This document shows, in pieces, positions 8,893 through 17,012 of a stretch of DNA of 64,000 bases (the stretch's first letter is position 1; each line of letters opens with the position of its first letter). This stretch comes from Romboutsia lituseburensis (GTDB taxonomy: Bacteria; Bacillota; Clostridia; Peptostreptococcales; Peptostreptococcaceae), in assembly GCF_024723825.1 (NCBI RefSeq), contig NZ_JANQBQ010000001.1, positions 310,001 through 374,000 on the forward strand, given 5' to 3'. Under the pieces are notes generated by a model. The model had not been told where the DNA came from, did not search any database, and worked only from the letters and a program-made list of their open reading frames with translations. The position numbers were made by a program, and so were the translations under genes.

Positions 8893-9654
8893 ATGGGTGT
8901 TTTAACAGAGAGTGAAATAAGAAGAAGAATAGGAAAAGACAAAGATAAGTTAACAGAATTTTATATAGAAAAGGGTCAGATAATAACTCCTTCAGCAAAA
9001 TCATATTTATTAGAAAAAAGTATTGAACTTAAATATGTTGATAGCATAAGTGAAGTGAGTAATGAACCGAAAGAAATTATAAAAGAAGTTATAAAAGAAA
9101 AATCATATAAATACACTACTGTATTTGGTGCTAAATTAGATAAAAAGCCAGAGCACATGACACAATTAAATGGAAATTTATTAGTATTTAAGGATCATAA
9201 AAGAATAATTCTTAGAGGTAAAATAGATTCTTTAGAGTCTAAAATACTAGAAGGACAAATACTTTCTCAAAAAAGTAATATGCCAAAATTGACAAAGGAT
9301 TTACAAGAAATATTAGACTTTGTAAGAAGCATAATGAGATGTGAAGTATTAGAAGAAAAATTAGAAGAGTTTACTCTTTTAGGATTAACTCCTGATGAAT
9401 TAAGAGAGCAATCACATTATCCTAAAAAATACTTTGGTATAGGACATGAGTTTCCATCATATGAGATGGGAGAAGTAGTAGTAGGTATAAATAGTATAAG
9501 AAGTGCTACAAGAGAAGCTGAGCTTTGTGCATATGAAGCTTTCAAAGGGGAATATGGACAAGTTGAAAGAGAAGATTTAATAAAAGCACTTAATAGATTA
9601 TCATCAGTGTTCTGGATTATGATTTATAAAATTAGAACAGGAAAATATAAGTAA
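8893..9654 (+). CDS. eutT: EutT, cobalamin adenosyltransferase
   Basis: A 253-residue protein of the EutT family, which makes adenosylcobalamin from ATP and reduced cobalamin for EutBC. The N-terminus has the short module common to eut/pdu accessory proteins (KGQIITPSAKSYLLEKSIELKYV). The adenosyltransferase part has the C-terminal family block YFGIGHEFPSYEMGEVVVGINSIRSATREAELCAYEAF. I do not see the CCxxC metal motif described for the Salmonella enzyme; only a single cysteine (IMRCEVL) is near that place. It follows the hairpin at 8796-8867. Confidence 0.85.
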   Translation: MGVLTESEIRRRIGKDKDKLTEFYIEKGQIITPSAKSYLLEKSIELKYVDSISEVSNEPKEIIKEVIKEKSYKYTTVFGAKLDKKPEHMTQLNGNLLVFKDHKRIILRGKIDSLESKILEGQILSQKSNMPKLTKDLQEILDFVRSIMRCEVLEEKLEEFTLLGLTPDELREQSHYPKKYFGIGHEFPSYEMGEVVVGINSIRSATREAELCAYEAFKGEYGQVEREDLIKALNRLSSVFWIMIYKIRTGKYK

Positions 9655-9666
9655 TTGGAGGACATA

Positions 9667-10293
9667 ATGGAAAATCTATTAAATGAAATAGTACAAGAAG
9701 TTATAAGTAGAGTAAAAAAAGAAGCTTTTATAGAGGTTGAGGCATCGGGTAGACATGTTCACTTAAGTGAAGAAGATGTAGAAAAATTATTTGGAAAAGG
9801 ATATACCTTAACAAAGTTAAGAGATTTATCTCAACCAGGTCAATATGCTTGTAAAGAAAGAGTCACAATAACTGGTCCAAAAGGTAGTATAAAAAATGTT
9901 ATAGTACTAGGACCTTGTAGAAAAGAAACTCAAGTTGAAGTGTCATTAACAGATGGATCTTCTTTAGGCGTAAAAGCTCCTATAAAACAAAGTGGAGATT
10001 TAAAAAATACATTAGGTATAAAAATATCTACAGAACATGGTGAAGTTTCATTAGATAAAGGTCTTATGGTTGCTAAAAGACATATACACATAACACCTAG
10101 TGATGCAGCTAAATTTAATGTATGTGATAATGAAGTAGTTCAAGTTAAAGTATTTGGACAAAGACCATTAATATTTGATGATGTAGTCGTTAGAGTTAAT
10201 GAAAAATTTAACACATATATGCATATAGACTATGATGAAGCTAATGCATGTGGATTTAGTAAAGGAACTATGGCAAAAATTATAAAAGGTTAA
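9667..10293 (+). CDS. pduL: PduL/EutD-type phosphate acetyltransferase
   Basis: A 208-residue PduL-family phosphotransacylase, converting acetyl-CoA to acetyl phosphate and recycling CoA inside the shell. Family blocks are EASGRHVHLSEEDVEKLF and the second metal-binding segment AKRHIHITPSDAAKF; the histidines of HVH and HIH are the expected zinc ligands. The first 18 residues (MENLLNEIVQEVISRVKK) match a classic encapsulation helix. Start is the ATG 12 nt beyond the eutT stop, after GGAGG. The TTG at 9655 overlaps that site and is rejected. Confidence 0.93.
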   Translation: MENLLNEIVQEVISRVKKEAFIEVEASGRHVHLSEEDVEKLFGKGYTLTKLRDLSQPGQYACKERVTITGPKGSIKNVIVLGPCRKETQVEVSLTDGSSLGVKAPIKQSGDLKNTLGIKISTEHGEVSLDKGLMVAKRHIHITPSDAAKFNVCDNEVVQVKVFGQRPLIFDDVVVRVNEKFNTYMHIDYDEANACGFSKGTMAKIIKG

Positions 10294-10325
10294 AATTAGT
10301 AAACTACCTCTAGGGAGGAGAATAT

Positions 10326-11024
10326 ATGAATTATGATAATCTTGTAAATCTTATAGTAGAAGAGATTTACAAAAAAATAAATTGTACAGATAAATTAGAA
10401 ATTACAAATAAGCCAAAAGCTGTTTTAATATATGAAAACAATAAAGAACGATTTAATTTCTTAAAAGAAAATTTTGATGTAGTATCTTTTGAAAAAGACA
10501 TAAGAGACTGTGAAATGATTATAGTATCAAAACTTTGTATGAGAGGAATTTGTAATCTAGCTTTAGGAAATAGTGTAAGTGATGAAGAAAGATTTATACT
10601 TAAAATGCTTATGAAAGGCAAAAAAGTATATGTATTAGATGAAGGAATAGAATATAAAAGATACAAAGAAACTGCACCAAAAGCTCTATACAACAAATAC
10701 TTATCTTATGAAGATGAAATATTGAAATTTGGAGTAGAGGTAGTTAAAGACTTAAATTCTATAACTTCAAAAGCTAAAATTAATACTAATAAAGTAGAAA
10801 ACTTAAGCTTAAATATTTTAGATAAAAAAACTTTAAGAGAAAAAGAAATAATAGATGATGAAATTAGCTTAGATTTAAGAACTAAAAAACTTATATCAGA
10901 AAGTGACTTAAGAAAGCCAATGGTAAATGGAATAAAAAATGTTGTTGTTAGCAAAAAAAGCATAATAACTCCATTAGCTACTGACTTTATGAGAATACAT
11001 CATTTAAAATTAAAAAGAATGTAG
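10326..11024 (+). CDS. Microcompartment-associated protein of unknown function in eut operon
   Basis: A 232-residue protein resembling the uncharacterised ethanolamine utilisation proteins found between pduL and eutN in Clostridia (TIGR02536-like, from memory). Residues 1-18 (MNYDNLVNLIVEEIYKKI) are another encapsulation-type amphipathic helix. The middle (about 35-110) looks like a Rossmann-like segment (AVLIYENNKERFNFLKENFDVVSFE). The C-terminus (KKSIITPLATDFMRIHHLKL) is the short module also seen at the EutT N-terminus. No catalytic motif is recognised. Good GGGAGG ribosome site. Confidence 0.6.
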   Translation: MNYDNLVNLIVEEIYKKINCTDKLEITNKPKAVLIYENNKERFNFLKENFDVVSFEKDIRDCEMIIVSKLCMRGICNLALGNSVSDEERFILKMLMKGKKVYVLDEGIEYKRYKETAPKALYNKYLSYEDEILKFGVEVVKDLNSITSKAKINTNKVENLSLNILDKKTLREKEIIDDEISLDLRTKKLISESDLRKPMVNGIKNVVVSKKSIITPLATDFMRIHHLKLKRM

Positions 11025-11036
11025 TGGTGAATTGTT

Positions 11037-11309
11037 ATGGAAATAGGTAAAGTTGTAGGCAATGTGTGGGCAACTAGAAAAGATGAAAAATTATGTGGAT
11101 TAAAGTTTTTAGTAGTAAAGCTTTTAAAAACTAAAGATACGTACAAAGAAGGTTTTTTAGTTGCAGCTGATAATGCAGGAGCTGGTAATGGAGACTTAGT
11201 TTTCATAACTAAAGGTTCATCAGCAAGAGCATCCATTGAAAAAAGAGATGTGCCAATAGATGCAACTATAGTTGGTATAGTTGATACATTAGAGTTTTTC
11301 GATGAATAA
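11037..11309 (+). CDS. eutN: EutN, pentameric vertex protein of the shell
   Basis: A 90-residue EutN/CcmL-family protein: MEIGKVVGNVWATRKDEKLCGLKFLVV, then AADNAGAGNGDLVFITKGSSAR and DATIVGIVD. Pentamers close the twelve vertices of the polyhedral shell. Its end overlaps the next start by 8 nt, indicating coupled translation. Confidence 0.95.
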   Translation: MEIGKVVGNVWATRKDEKLCGLKFLVVKLLKTKDTYKEGFLVAADNAGAGNGDLVFITKGSSARASIEKRDVPIDATIVGIVDTLEFFDE

Positions 11310-11850
11310 AAGTATAGGTGCTATAGAATTTAGAAGTATAGCAAAAGGCATAGAAGTATCGAATGAAATGATTAAGAAGTCCTCAGTTGAAGTATTATAT
11401 TTAAAAAGTATTTGTCCAGGTAAATTCTTAATAATAATAGCTGGGGAAACTTCTTATATAAATGAGTCCATAGATTATGGATTAACTAAAGGTAGTGGTT
11501 ATATAGTTGATAGTTTTGTAATTAATGCAGTTAGTTTAGATATAATAAATGGACTAAAAAATAAATATAAAAAGTTAGAAAGTATAACATCTATTGGAGT
11601 AGTAGAAACCAACAAAGTATGTGCAGGACTTACAGCACTTGACAAAACATTAAAATCTAGTGATGTATCTCTTGTTAAATTGCAATTATCTTTTGCAATA
11701 GGAGGAAAACTTGTATATATAGTAAGTGGAAATTTAAGTGATTTAGACTATGGTATAGATGAAGGAACTAAGATTTTAGATAAAAAAGATATAGTAAATA
11801 TTTCAATAATACCATATGTTGATAATCAAATAATAAAAAATCTAATATAA
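11302..11850 (+). CDS. pduT: PduT-like tandem-BMC shell protein, Fe-S cysteine present
   Basis: A 182-residue protein with two BMC domains (about 4-85 and 95-175). The first (SIGAIEFRSIAKGIEVSNEMI) resembles PduT, and Cys38 lies in KSICPGKFLI, the position at which PduT trimers hold a [4Fe-4S] cluster on the threefold axis. So the shell may pass electrons or swap clusters across its wall. It overlaps eutN by 8 nt. Family assignment rests on recalled PduT sequence; the cluster itself is inferred. Confidence 0.82.
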   Translation: MNKSIGAIEFRSIAKGIEVSNEMIKKSSVEVLYLKSICPGKFLIIIAGETSYINESIDYGLTKGSGYIVDSFVINAVSLDIINGLKNKYKKLESITSIGVVETNKVCAGLTALDKTLKSSDVSLVKLQLSFAIGGKLVYIVSGNLSDLDYGIDEGTKILDKKDIVNISIIPYVDNQIIKNLI

Positions 11851-11862
11851 TGGAGGGGCATT

Positions 11863-12954
11863 ATGAGTATAAATGAAATTATAATTTATGTAATGGTACT
11901 ATTTATGGTACTTGGAGCTATAGATAAATCTATAGGTAACAAGTTTGGACTAGGAGAACAATTTGAAGAAGGTATAATGGCAATGGGTTCTCTAGCGGTT
12001 GCAATGGTAGGGGTTATATGTTTAGCGCCAGTACTTGCAGACGTATTAAGACCTATAATAGTTCCTGTATTTGACATGTTAGGTGCAGACCCAGCAATGT
12101 TTGCAGGAAGTTTACTTGCTAATGATATGGGTGGAGCGCCACTTGCAATGGAACTTGCAAAAGATCCTCAAGCAGGATTATTTGGTGGATTAATAGTAGG
12201 TGCAATGATGGGACCTACTATAGTATTTATAATACCAGTAGCTCTTGGAATAATAGAAAAAGAAGATCAAAAGTTCTTAGCAACAGGAATACTTGCAGGT
12301 ATAATAACAATACCTGTTGGAGCATTTGTTGGAGGATTAGTAGCAGGGTTCCCACTTATGATGATTGTTAAAAACTTAATACCTATAATAATATTTGCAA
12401 TAGTTATAGCACTTGGATTATTAAAATTTGAAAACGCTATGATAAAAGGATTCACATATTTTGGAAAAGGTGTAGTAATAGTTATAACATTAGGTCTTGC
12501 AGCAGCTATAGTTGAAGCATTAACTGGAATAGTTATAATACCAGGGATGGCTCCTATACATGATGGTATAGCAATAGTTGGAGATATAGCAATAGTTTTA
12601 GCGGGAGCATTCCCACTAGTATTTGTTATAACTAAAGTATTCAACAAACCTTTAATGGCTTTAGGTAAAGTACTTGGAATGAATGATATATCAGCAGCAG
12701 GACTTGTTGCAAGTTTAGCTAACTGTATACCTATGTTTGGTATGATGAAAGATATGGATGATAGAGGAAAAATAATAAACGTAGCATTCTCTGTATCAGC
12801 AGCATTCGTATTTGGAGATCACTTAGGATTTACAGCAGGATTTAATTCGGAAATGATAACTCCAATGATAGTTGCTAAATTAGTTGGAGGAATAAGTGCA
12901 GTTATGTTAGCTATGGTTATAGCAAATAAAACACTAAAAAAGGAGCAAGCATAA
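11863..12954 (+). CDS. eutH: EutH, ethanolamine transporter
   Basis: A 363-residue hydrophobic protein with about ten membrane segments, matching EutH throughout: IIIYVMVLFMVLGAIDKSIG at the start, FAGSLLANDMGGAPLAMELA in the middle and FGDHLGFTAGFN near the end. It imports ethanolamine when the amine concentration is low. GGAGG lies before the ATG, and eutQ starts 1 nt after its stop. Confidence 0.95.
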   Translation: MSINEIIIYVMVLFMVLGAIDKSIGNKFGLGEQFEEGIMAMGSLAVAMVGVICLAPVLADVLRPIIVPVFDMLGADPAMFAGSLLANDMGGAPLAMELAKDPQAGLFGGLIVGAMMGPTIVFIIPVALGIIEKEDQKFLATGILAGIITIPVGAFVGGLVAGFPLMMIVKNLIPIIIFAIVIALGLLKFENAMIKGFTYFGKGVVIVITLGLAAAIVEALTGIVIIPGMAPIHDGIAIVGDIAIVLAGAFPLVFVITKVFNKPLMALGKVLGMNDISAAGLVASLANCIPMFGMMKDMDDRGKIINVAFSVSAAFVFGDHLGFTAGFNSEMITPMIVAKLVGGISAVMLAMVIANKTLKKEQA

Positions 12955-12955
12955 A

Positions 12956-13429
12956 ATGGATATAAAAAATATAGATAAAAGTTTACTTGAAACATTAGTA
13001 AGACAAATAATAGAAGAAAAAATAAATGGAACTAAAGATAGCGTAGATTTTGTAAGAAATAAAGATGTAAGTGGAATAACATCTATAAAATTACCAACTG
13101 TAAAGGTTGATGAATCAAATAGATTAGATACAGGAAATTCTAAAGATGTAGTATACACTAAAGATTTATTTACATTAGAAGAAAGCCCAAGATTAGGTTG
13201 TGGAATGATGGAAATGAAAGAAACAACATTTGATTGGACTTTAAACTACGATGAAATTGATTACGTAATAGAAGGAACACTAGATATAATAATAGATGGA
13301 AGAACAGTTTCTGCTTCAGCTGGTGAATTAATACTTATACCAAAAGGAAGTAGCATACAATTTTCTGTTAAAGATTATGCTAGATTTATATATGTAACAT
13401 ATCCAGCGGATTGGGCATCTCAAGCTTAA
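12956..13429 (+). CDS. eutQ: EutQ, cupin-fold protein (acetate kinase-like role)
   Basis: A 157-residue EutQ. The C-terminal part (about 65-155) is the cupin: GMMEMKETTFDWTLNYDEIDYVIEGTLDIIIDGR, then AGELILIPKGSSIQFS. The N-terminal helix (MDIKNIDKSLLETLVRQII) is encapsulation-like. EutQ of Salmonella has acetate kinase activity and helps assembly of the shell; it would finish acetyl phosphate to acetate with ATP gain. It is the last eut gene, followed by a strong terminator. Confidence 0.9.
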   Translation: MDIKNIDKSLLETLVRQIIEEKINGTKDSVDFVRNKDVSGITSIKLPTVKVDESNRLDTGNSKDVVYTKDLFTLEESPRLGCGMMEMKETTFDWTLNYDEIDYVIEGTLDIIIDGRTVSASAGELILIPKGSSIQFSVKDYARFIYVTYPADWASQA

Positions 13430-13454
13430 TTAAAAATGAATAATAACATATTAG

Positions 13455-13490
13455 AAAATAGTAGTCATTTATGACTACTATTTTTTATTT
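13455..13490 (+). terminator. Terminator of the eut operon
   Basis: AAAATAGTAGTCAT (13455-13468) pairs perfectly with ATGACTACTATTTT (13471-13484), with a T-rich tail. It marks the 3' end of the eut transcript. Confidence 0.92.
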
Positions 13491-13592
13491 TATACATAGT
13501 TTTTGTATCAAATTAAGTCGAAAACTAATGCATTAATACTAGATATATTAATTTAAAAATATATCTTATGAATTTTATGGCGGCGATAAATT

Positions 13593-13937
13593 ATGTATAG
13601 TGAATTTTATGGAAATAATTGCGATAATAATCAATGTAATCATGAAAATAAATGTAAACATAATAATAATGACTCTTGTATAAATGGAATAAGAGCAACA
13701 TTAAAGGCTATAATAGATTGTGTACACCATTCTAATATACCTGGATTTGGAATAAATATAGAGATAACATTAAATACAGGCTTAGTATACCGTATAGAGA
13801 TTCATTCTGGTGTATTTGAGCAAGCAAAAATATGCGATACTGTTGTAAATTTTGGAGATTTAACTATATCTATTTGTGACATATCTAAAATAAAAGTTTT
13901 AACTAGTGAAACTAGTAATAGGGAATTTATAAGTTGA
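13593..13937 (+). CDS. Cys/His/Asn-rich hypothetical protein, spore-coat-like composition
   Basis: A 114-residue protein I cannot assign. The first 30 residues are rich in Asn, Cys and His (NNCDNNQCNHENKCKHNNN), as in many spore coat, exosporium or metal-binding proteins. The rest (about 30-105: GFGINIEITLNTGLVYRIEIHSGVFEQ) looks like a compact beta domain. The ribosome site (GGCGGCG) is poor. The following 330 bases in another frame continue with the same composition, suggesting the gene was once longer. Confidence 0.5.
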   Translation: MYSEFYGNNCDNNQCNHENKCKHNNNDSCINGIRATLKAIIDCVHHSNIPGFGINIEITLNTGLVYRIEIHSGVFEQAKICDTVVNFGDLTISICDISKIKVLTSETSNREFIS

Positions 13938-13945
13938 TTAAATAG

Positions 13946-14267
13946 AAGACTTAATCAAATAATAAGACATCAATCTAATTGTGCACAGGATTATTTAGCA
14001 ATAGATGCAGACTATGAATGTAAAAGAATAAAAGTAAGAAGGAAAATAAATCATAATCAAAATCAGAATTGTGATTTTGATGAAGTAGAAGATAGAAATA
14101 ATAGCGGCACTAACCATCACCATTGCAATTATAACCACAATAATGGTTGCGTTGGTAGCCCAAATAATCATTGTAGCTGCAATAACAATAGACCTAATAA
14201 TCAAAATGATCAAAATAACTGTAAAAAGATATGGAAAAAAGTTTACAATGTAATAAGAATGAAATAG
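13946..14267 (+). pseudogene. Cys/His/Asn-rich remnant downstream of 13593 gene
   Basis: An open frame without a start codon, beginning right after a TAG and ending at TAG 14265-14267. It encodes about 106 residues with segments such as NHNQNQNCDFDEVEDRNNSG and CVGSPNNHCSCNNN, the same composition as the preceding gene. The simplest reading is a C-terminal half cut off by a stop and frame change at about 13935-13945. It could instead be a separate gene that lost its start. Confidence 0.4.
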
Positions 14268-14459
14268 AAAGTATAGGATATAATTGATCTTTAGAAGAAT
14301 TTAGAGAAGTTTCAACTATAGATTCAGTAGAATTGGTAAATGTCGTAAGAGACGTTAATATAAGTAATGAATCTACTAGATACCTATTTATTCTACATAT
14401 GAGATAAATCCATTTACTAAAAGATAGATAAGTGTAAAAAATAAGTATTTTAAAATAAT

Positions 14460-14493
14460 AAGTGGGAGGACAAATTAAGTCTCCCACTTTTGT
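14460..14493. terminator. Bidirectional terminator
   Basis: AAGTGGGAG (14460-14468) pairs with CTCCCACTT (14481-14489), with T-rich bases after it on the plus strand and A-rich bases before it. It can end the minus-strand OPT/PqqD transcript and any transcript from the left. The stretch 14268-14459 has broken reading frames and no clear gene. Confidence 0.8.
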
Positions 14494-14506
14494 TATATTT
14501 TGTATT

Positions 14507-14854
14507 TTAAATATCTAATTTTTCAATATAGTTACAATTTACATCAATATGATTTAAAAATAATAATAGTCTTTCATAAAGAGGATGAATTTTTTCACCA
14601 TATTTAGAATCTAAAATTTCACCAATTTCTTTAACGGTGCTTTTTCCATCAATTAATAAAAATACAGCACTTCCGAATTCATCTAATTCAATTTTTTTAT
14701 ATTGTGGAATTTTAAATTTTAACTTTCTAAAAAAGCTTTGTACTTTATGATCTTGTTTTTCTAATATGGTAACAATATTATCGTTACTCACTTCAACACA
14801 AATTGTATCTGACACTTTAAAAATTATACCTAAAACATCTTCATTATTTTTCAT
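14507..14854 (-). CDS. PqqD/RRE-like small protein
   Basis: A 115-residue protein. The C-terminal two thirds (about 45-105: KKIELDEFGSAVFLLIDGKSTVKEIGEILDSKYGE) match the PqqD fold, a winged-helix module that in RiPP systems holds the leader of a precursor peptide. Its start overlaps the end of the OPT transporter gene by 11 nt, so the two are co-translated. No RiPP precursor or radical-SAM enzyme is visible nearby. A role in recognising a peptide handled by the transporter is an inference only. Confidence 0.7.
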   Translation of the reverse strand: MKNNEDVLGIIFKVSDTICVEVSNDNIVTILEKQDHKVQSFFRKLKFKIPQYKKIELDEFGSAVFLLIDGKSTVKEIGEILDSKYGEKIHPLYERLLLFLNHIDVNCNYIEKLDI

Positions 14855-16769
14855 TTTGTCTTACTTTAGTTGAAATTATTGGTAAAGTTGTAGCTATAAC
14901 TAAAAGTATTAATATAACAAATGCCATCATATTACTTGCAGCAAATCCTGAAGGAGTATTTGGCTTAACAATACCTGAAACTTGTAATATTATACCTATT
15001 AGACCTATTATAGATCCACCAGCAACAAGACCAGAAGATAAACTTATACCATTAGCAACTCTAGCTTCTTTTTCAGAGTCATTTTTAGACATTTTTTCAA
15101 CGAATACTCTTATTAAAGCACCAACTAATATTATAGAAGTAGTTGATATAGGTAAGTAGAAACCAATAGCTATAGTCATTATTGGTAAGTTTAAGAAGAA
15201 TAAAACTAAAGCCATAAACACACCAACAATTATCATAACCCAAGGTAAGTTACCAGACATTATACCAGAAGTTAATGTTGACATTAAGTTTGCTTGAGGA
15301 AGTGCAAATGGAGCATCACTACCAGTTATAGCTAATTGTCCAGAAAGTAATAATATTGTTCCTGTAACAACCACAACTCCAACAATACCTGCTATAGTAA
15401 AGTAGTTTTGCATTTCACGTTTACTACCACCTATTATGTAAGTAACTTTTTGAGATTGAGTATAACCACCAGCGATAGATATAGCAACAACCATGAAAGC
15501 AGCAAATAAAAGTAAAGACTTATTATCTTCTGGAGTTTTCCATCCCATTACAACGAATACTAATGTTAATATAACTAAAGAAGCTATTGTCATACCAGAA
15601 ACTGGAAGGTTAGAAGTCCCTATAGTACCAGTTAAACGTCCAGCAACTATAACGAATAATAACGCTAATATTAAAGAAACTATAGCTCCTACGATAGCCA
15701 TTGTAATGCTACCAGATATTAAGAATGCAGCTACAAATCCTATAACTACACCACCTAGTAGGATTAACATTTCTCCAGAAGAGCTTTCTGCACTACCATC
15801 ATTATTAGACTTAGCATTAAGAGTTTCTTTTATAGAAATGATTATAGTAGGTATAAGTTTAAGAGCACCTATTATACCACCACAAAGCATCATACCAGCA
15901 CCTATGTACTTAACGTAGCTACCAGAGATAGCGTTTACATCCATTTGACTAATAGACATTGATGCATCATTCCATACTGCAGCATTGCTTCCAGCCATAT
16001 CAGTAAAGTAACCTATTAATGGAGCTATACCAAAGTTTGATAATATAGAGCCAGCAAACATTGTTAACGATACTTCAAGACCAACGATAAATCCTATACC
16101 TAAAAGTAGAGGGTTAACTTCTGTTGAGAATTTCCATTTGTAGAATTTACTTCCTACAAAAGTCATAGTATTGTTTACTACGTTTAAGAATGAACCAGTT
16201 AAAACGTTTATAATACCACTTATACCAAAACCGATTCCCATGTATTTTATAGCATCTCCGCCACCATCAGAAGCAACAAGTGTTTCTGAAATAGCCATAG
16301 ATTCTGGATACATAAGTTTACCGTGTTCTTCTACTATTAAGTAGTTATAAACTAACGATGAACATCCAACACCGAATAAAACTCCACCAACACCAACTAA
16401 CAGACCTTCAAAGAATGTTATTTGGCTACCGATTAATATAATTGCAGGTAAAACATAAATCATACCACTAGCGATAGATTCTCCACCACTTGACATACCT
16501 TGTAATATGTTTTTGCCTAGAATACCCTTTTCACGAGCGAAAACACCCACAAGCATAGAACCGATTATAGCACCAGGTATACCTGCTGCAACAGTAAGTC
16601 CTGACTTCATACCTGAATAAGCAGTAGAAGCAGCGAAAATTGTAGATAAAACGATACCTATTATTAAAATAGCAACGTTTCCACCCTTATTAGACTTATC
16701 AGTGATATATGGTACATAGTCTTTACCAGATACACCACCATAAGCCTCCTTAGGTAATTTTTTCTTCAT
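14844..16769 (-). CDS. OPT-family oligopeptide transporter (copy 1)
   Basis: A 641-residue membrane protein with about 15 predicted hydrophobic segments, of the prokaryotic OPT family. Conserved blocks include STAYSGMKSGLTVAAGIPGA, MSSGGESIASGMIYVLPA and LMYPESMAISETLVASDGGG. Members take up oligopeptides or metal chelates with a proton. It is closely similar to the next gene along almost its whole length. Start codon follows GGAGG on the minus strand. Substrate unknown. Confidence 0.9.
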   Translation of the reverse strand: MKKKLPKEAYGGVSGKDYVPYITDKSNKGGNVAILIIGIVLSTIFAASTAYSGMKSGLTVAAGIPGAIIGSMLVGVFAREKGILGKNILQGMSSGGESIASGMIYVLPAIILIGSQITFFEGLLVGVGGVLFGVGCSSLVYNYLIVEEHGKLMYPESMAISETLVASDGGGDAIKYMGIGFGISGIINVLTGSFLNVVNNTMTFVGSKFYKWKFSTEVNPLLLGIGFIVGLEVSLTMFAGSILSNFGIAPLIGYFTDMAGSNAAVWNDASMSISQMDVNAISGSYVKYIGAGMMLCGGIIGALKLIPTIIISIKETLNAKSNNDGSAESSSGEMLILLGGVVIGFVAAFLISGSITMAIVGAIVSLILALLFVIVAGRLTGTIGTSNLPVSGMTIASLVILTLVFVVMGWKTPEDNKSLLLFAAFMVVAISIAGGYTQSQKVTYIIGGSKREMQNYFTIAGIVGVVVVTGTILLLSGQLAITGSDAPFALPQANLMSTLTSGIMSGNLPWVMIIVGVFMALVLFFLNLPIMTIAIGFYLPISTTSIILVGALIRVFVEKMSKNDSEKEARVANGISLSSGLVAGGSIIGLIGIILQVSGIVKPNTPSGFAASNMMAFVILILLVIATTLPIISTKVRQNEK

Positions 16770-16941
16770 TAGAAATTCCTCCTTGTATTAAATTGTTACT
16801 AGATTATACCATAAAACTCGACAATAAAAAATACAAAATTACAAAGTAAAATATTTTTTACATAAAATGTTTAACTTGATATTTAAAAAACAACAAAAAA
16901 ATATAAAAATACTGATTATATACTAATAAATACAACTTAAT

Positions 16942-16996
16942 AATAAACAAAAATAAAGGAACTATAAAATATAGTTCCTTTATTTTTGTTTATTAA
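16942..16996 (-). terminator. Terminator between the two OPT genes
   Basis: A long near-perfect inverted repeat: 16942-16966 against 16970-16994 (core AAAGGAACTATA / TATAGTTCCTTT). A and T runs on both sides make it work in either direction. It ends the minus-strand transcript of the OPT gene at 17013-18941, so the second OPT gene has its own promoter in 16770-16941. Confidence 0.9.
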
Positions 16997-17012
16997 TTAA
17001 AATATATATTAT

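Noticed and set aside
13995-14213. Minus-strand 72-residue hydrophobic frame
   Set aside because: It arises from the antisense of Asn/His-rich codons (AAT, CAT) in the plus-strand remnant and lacks a ribosome site.
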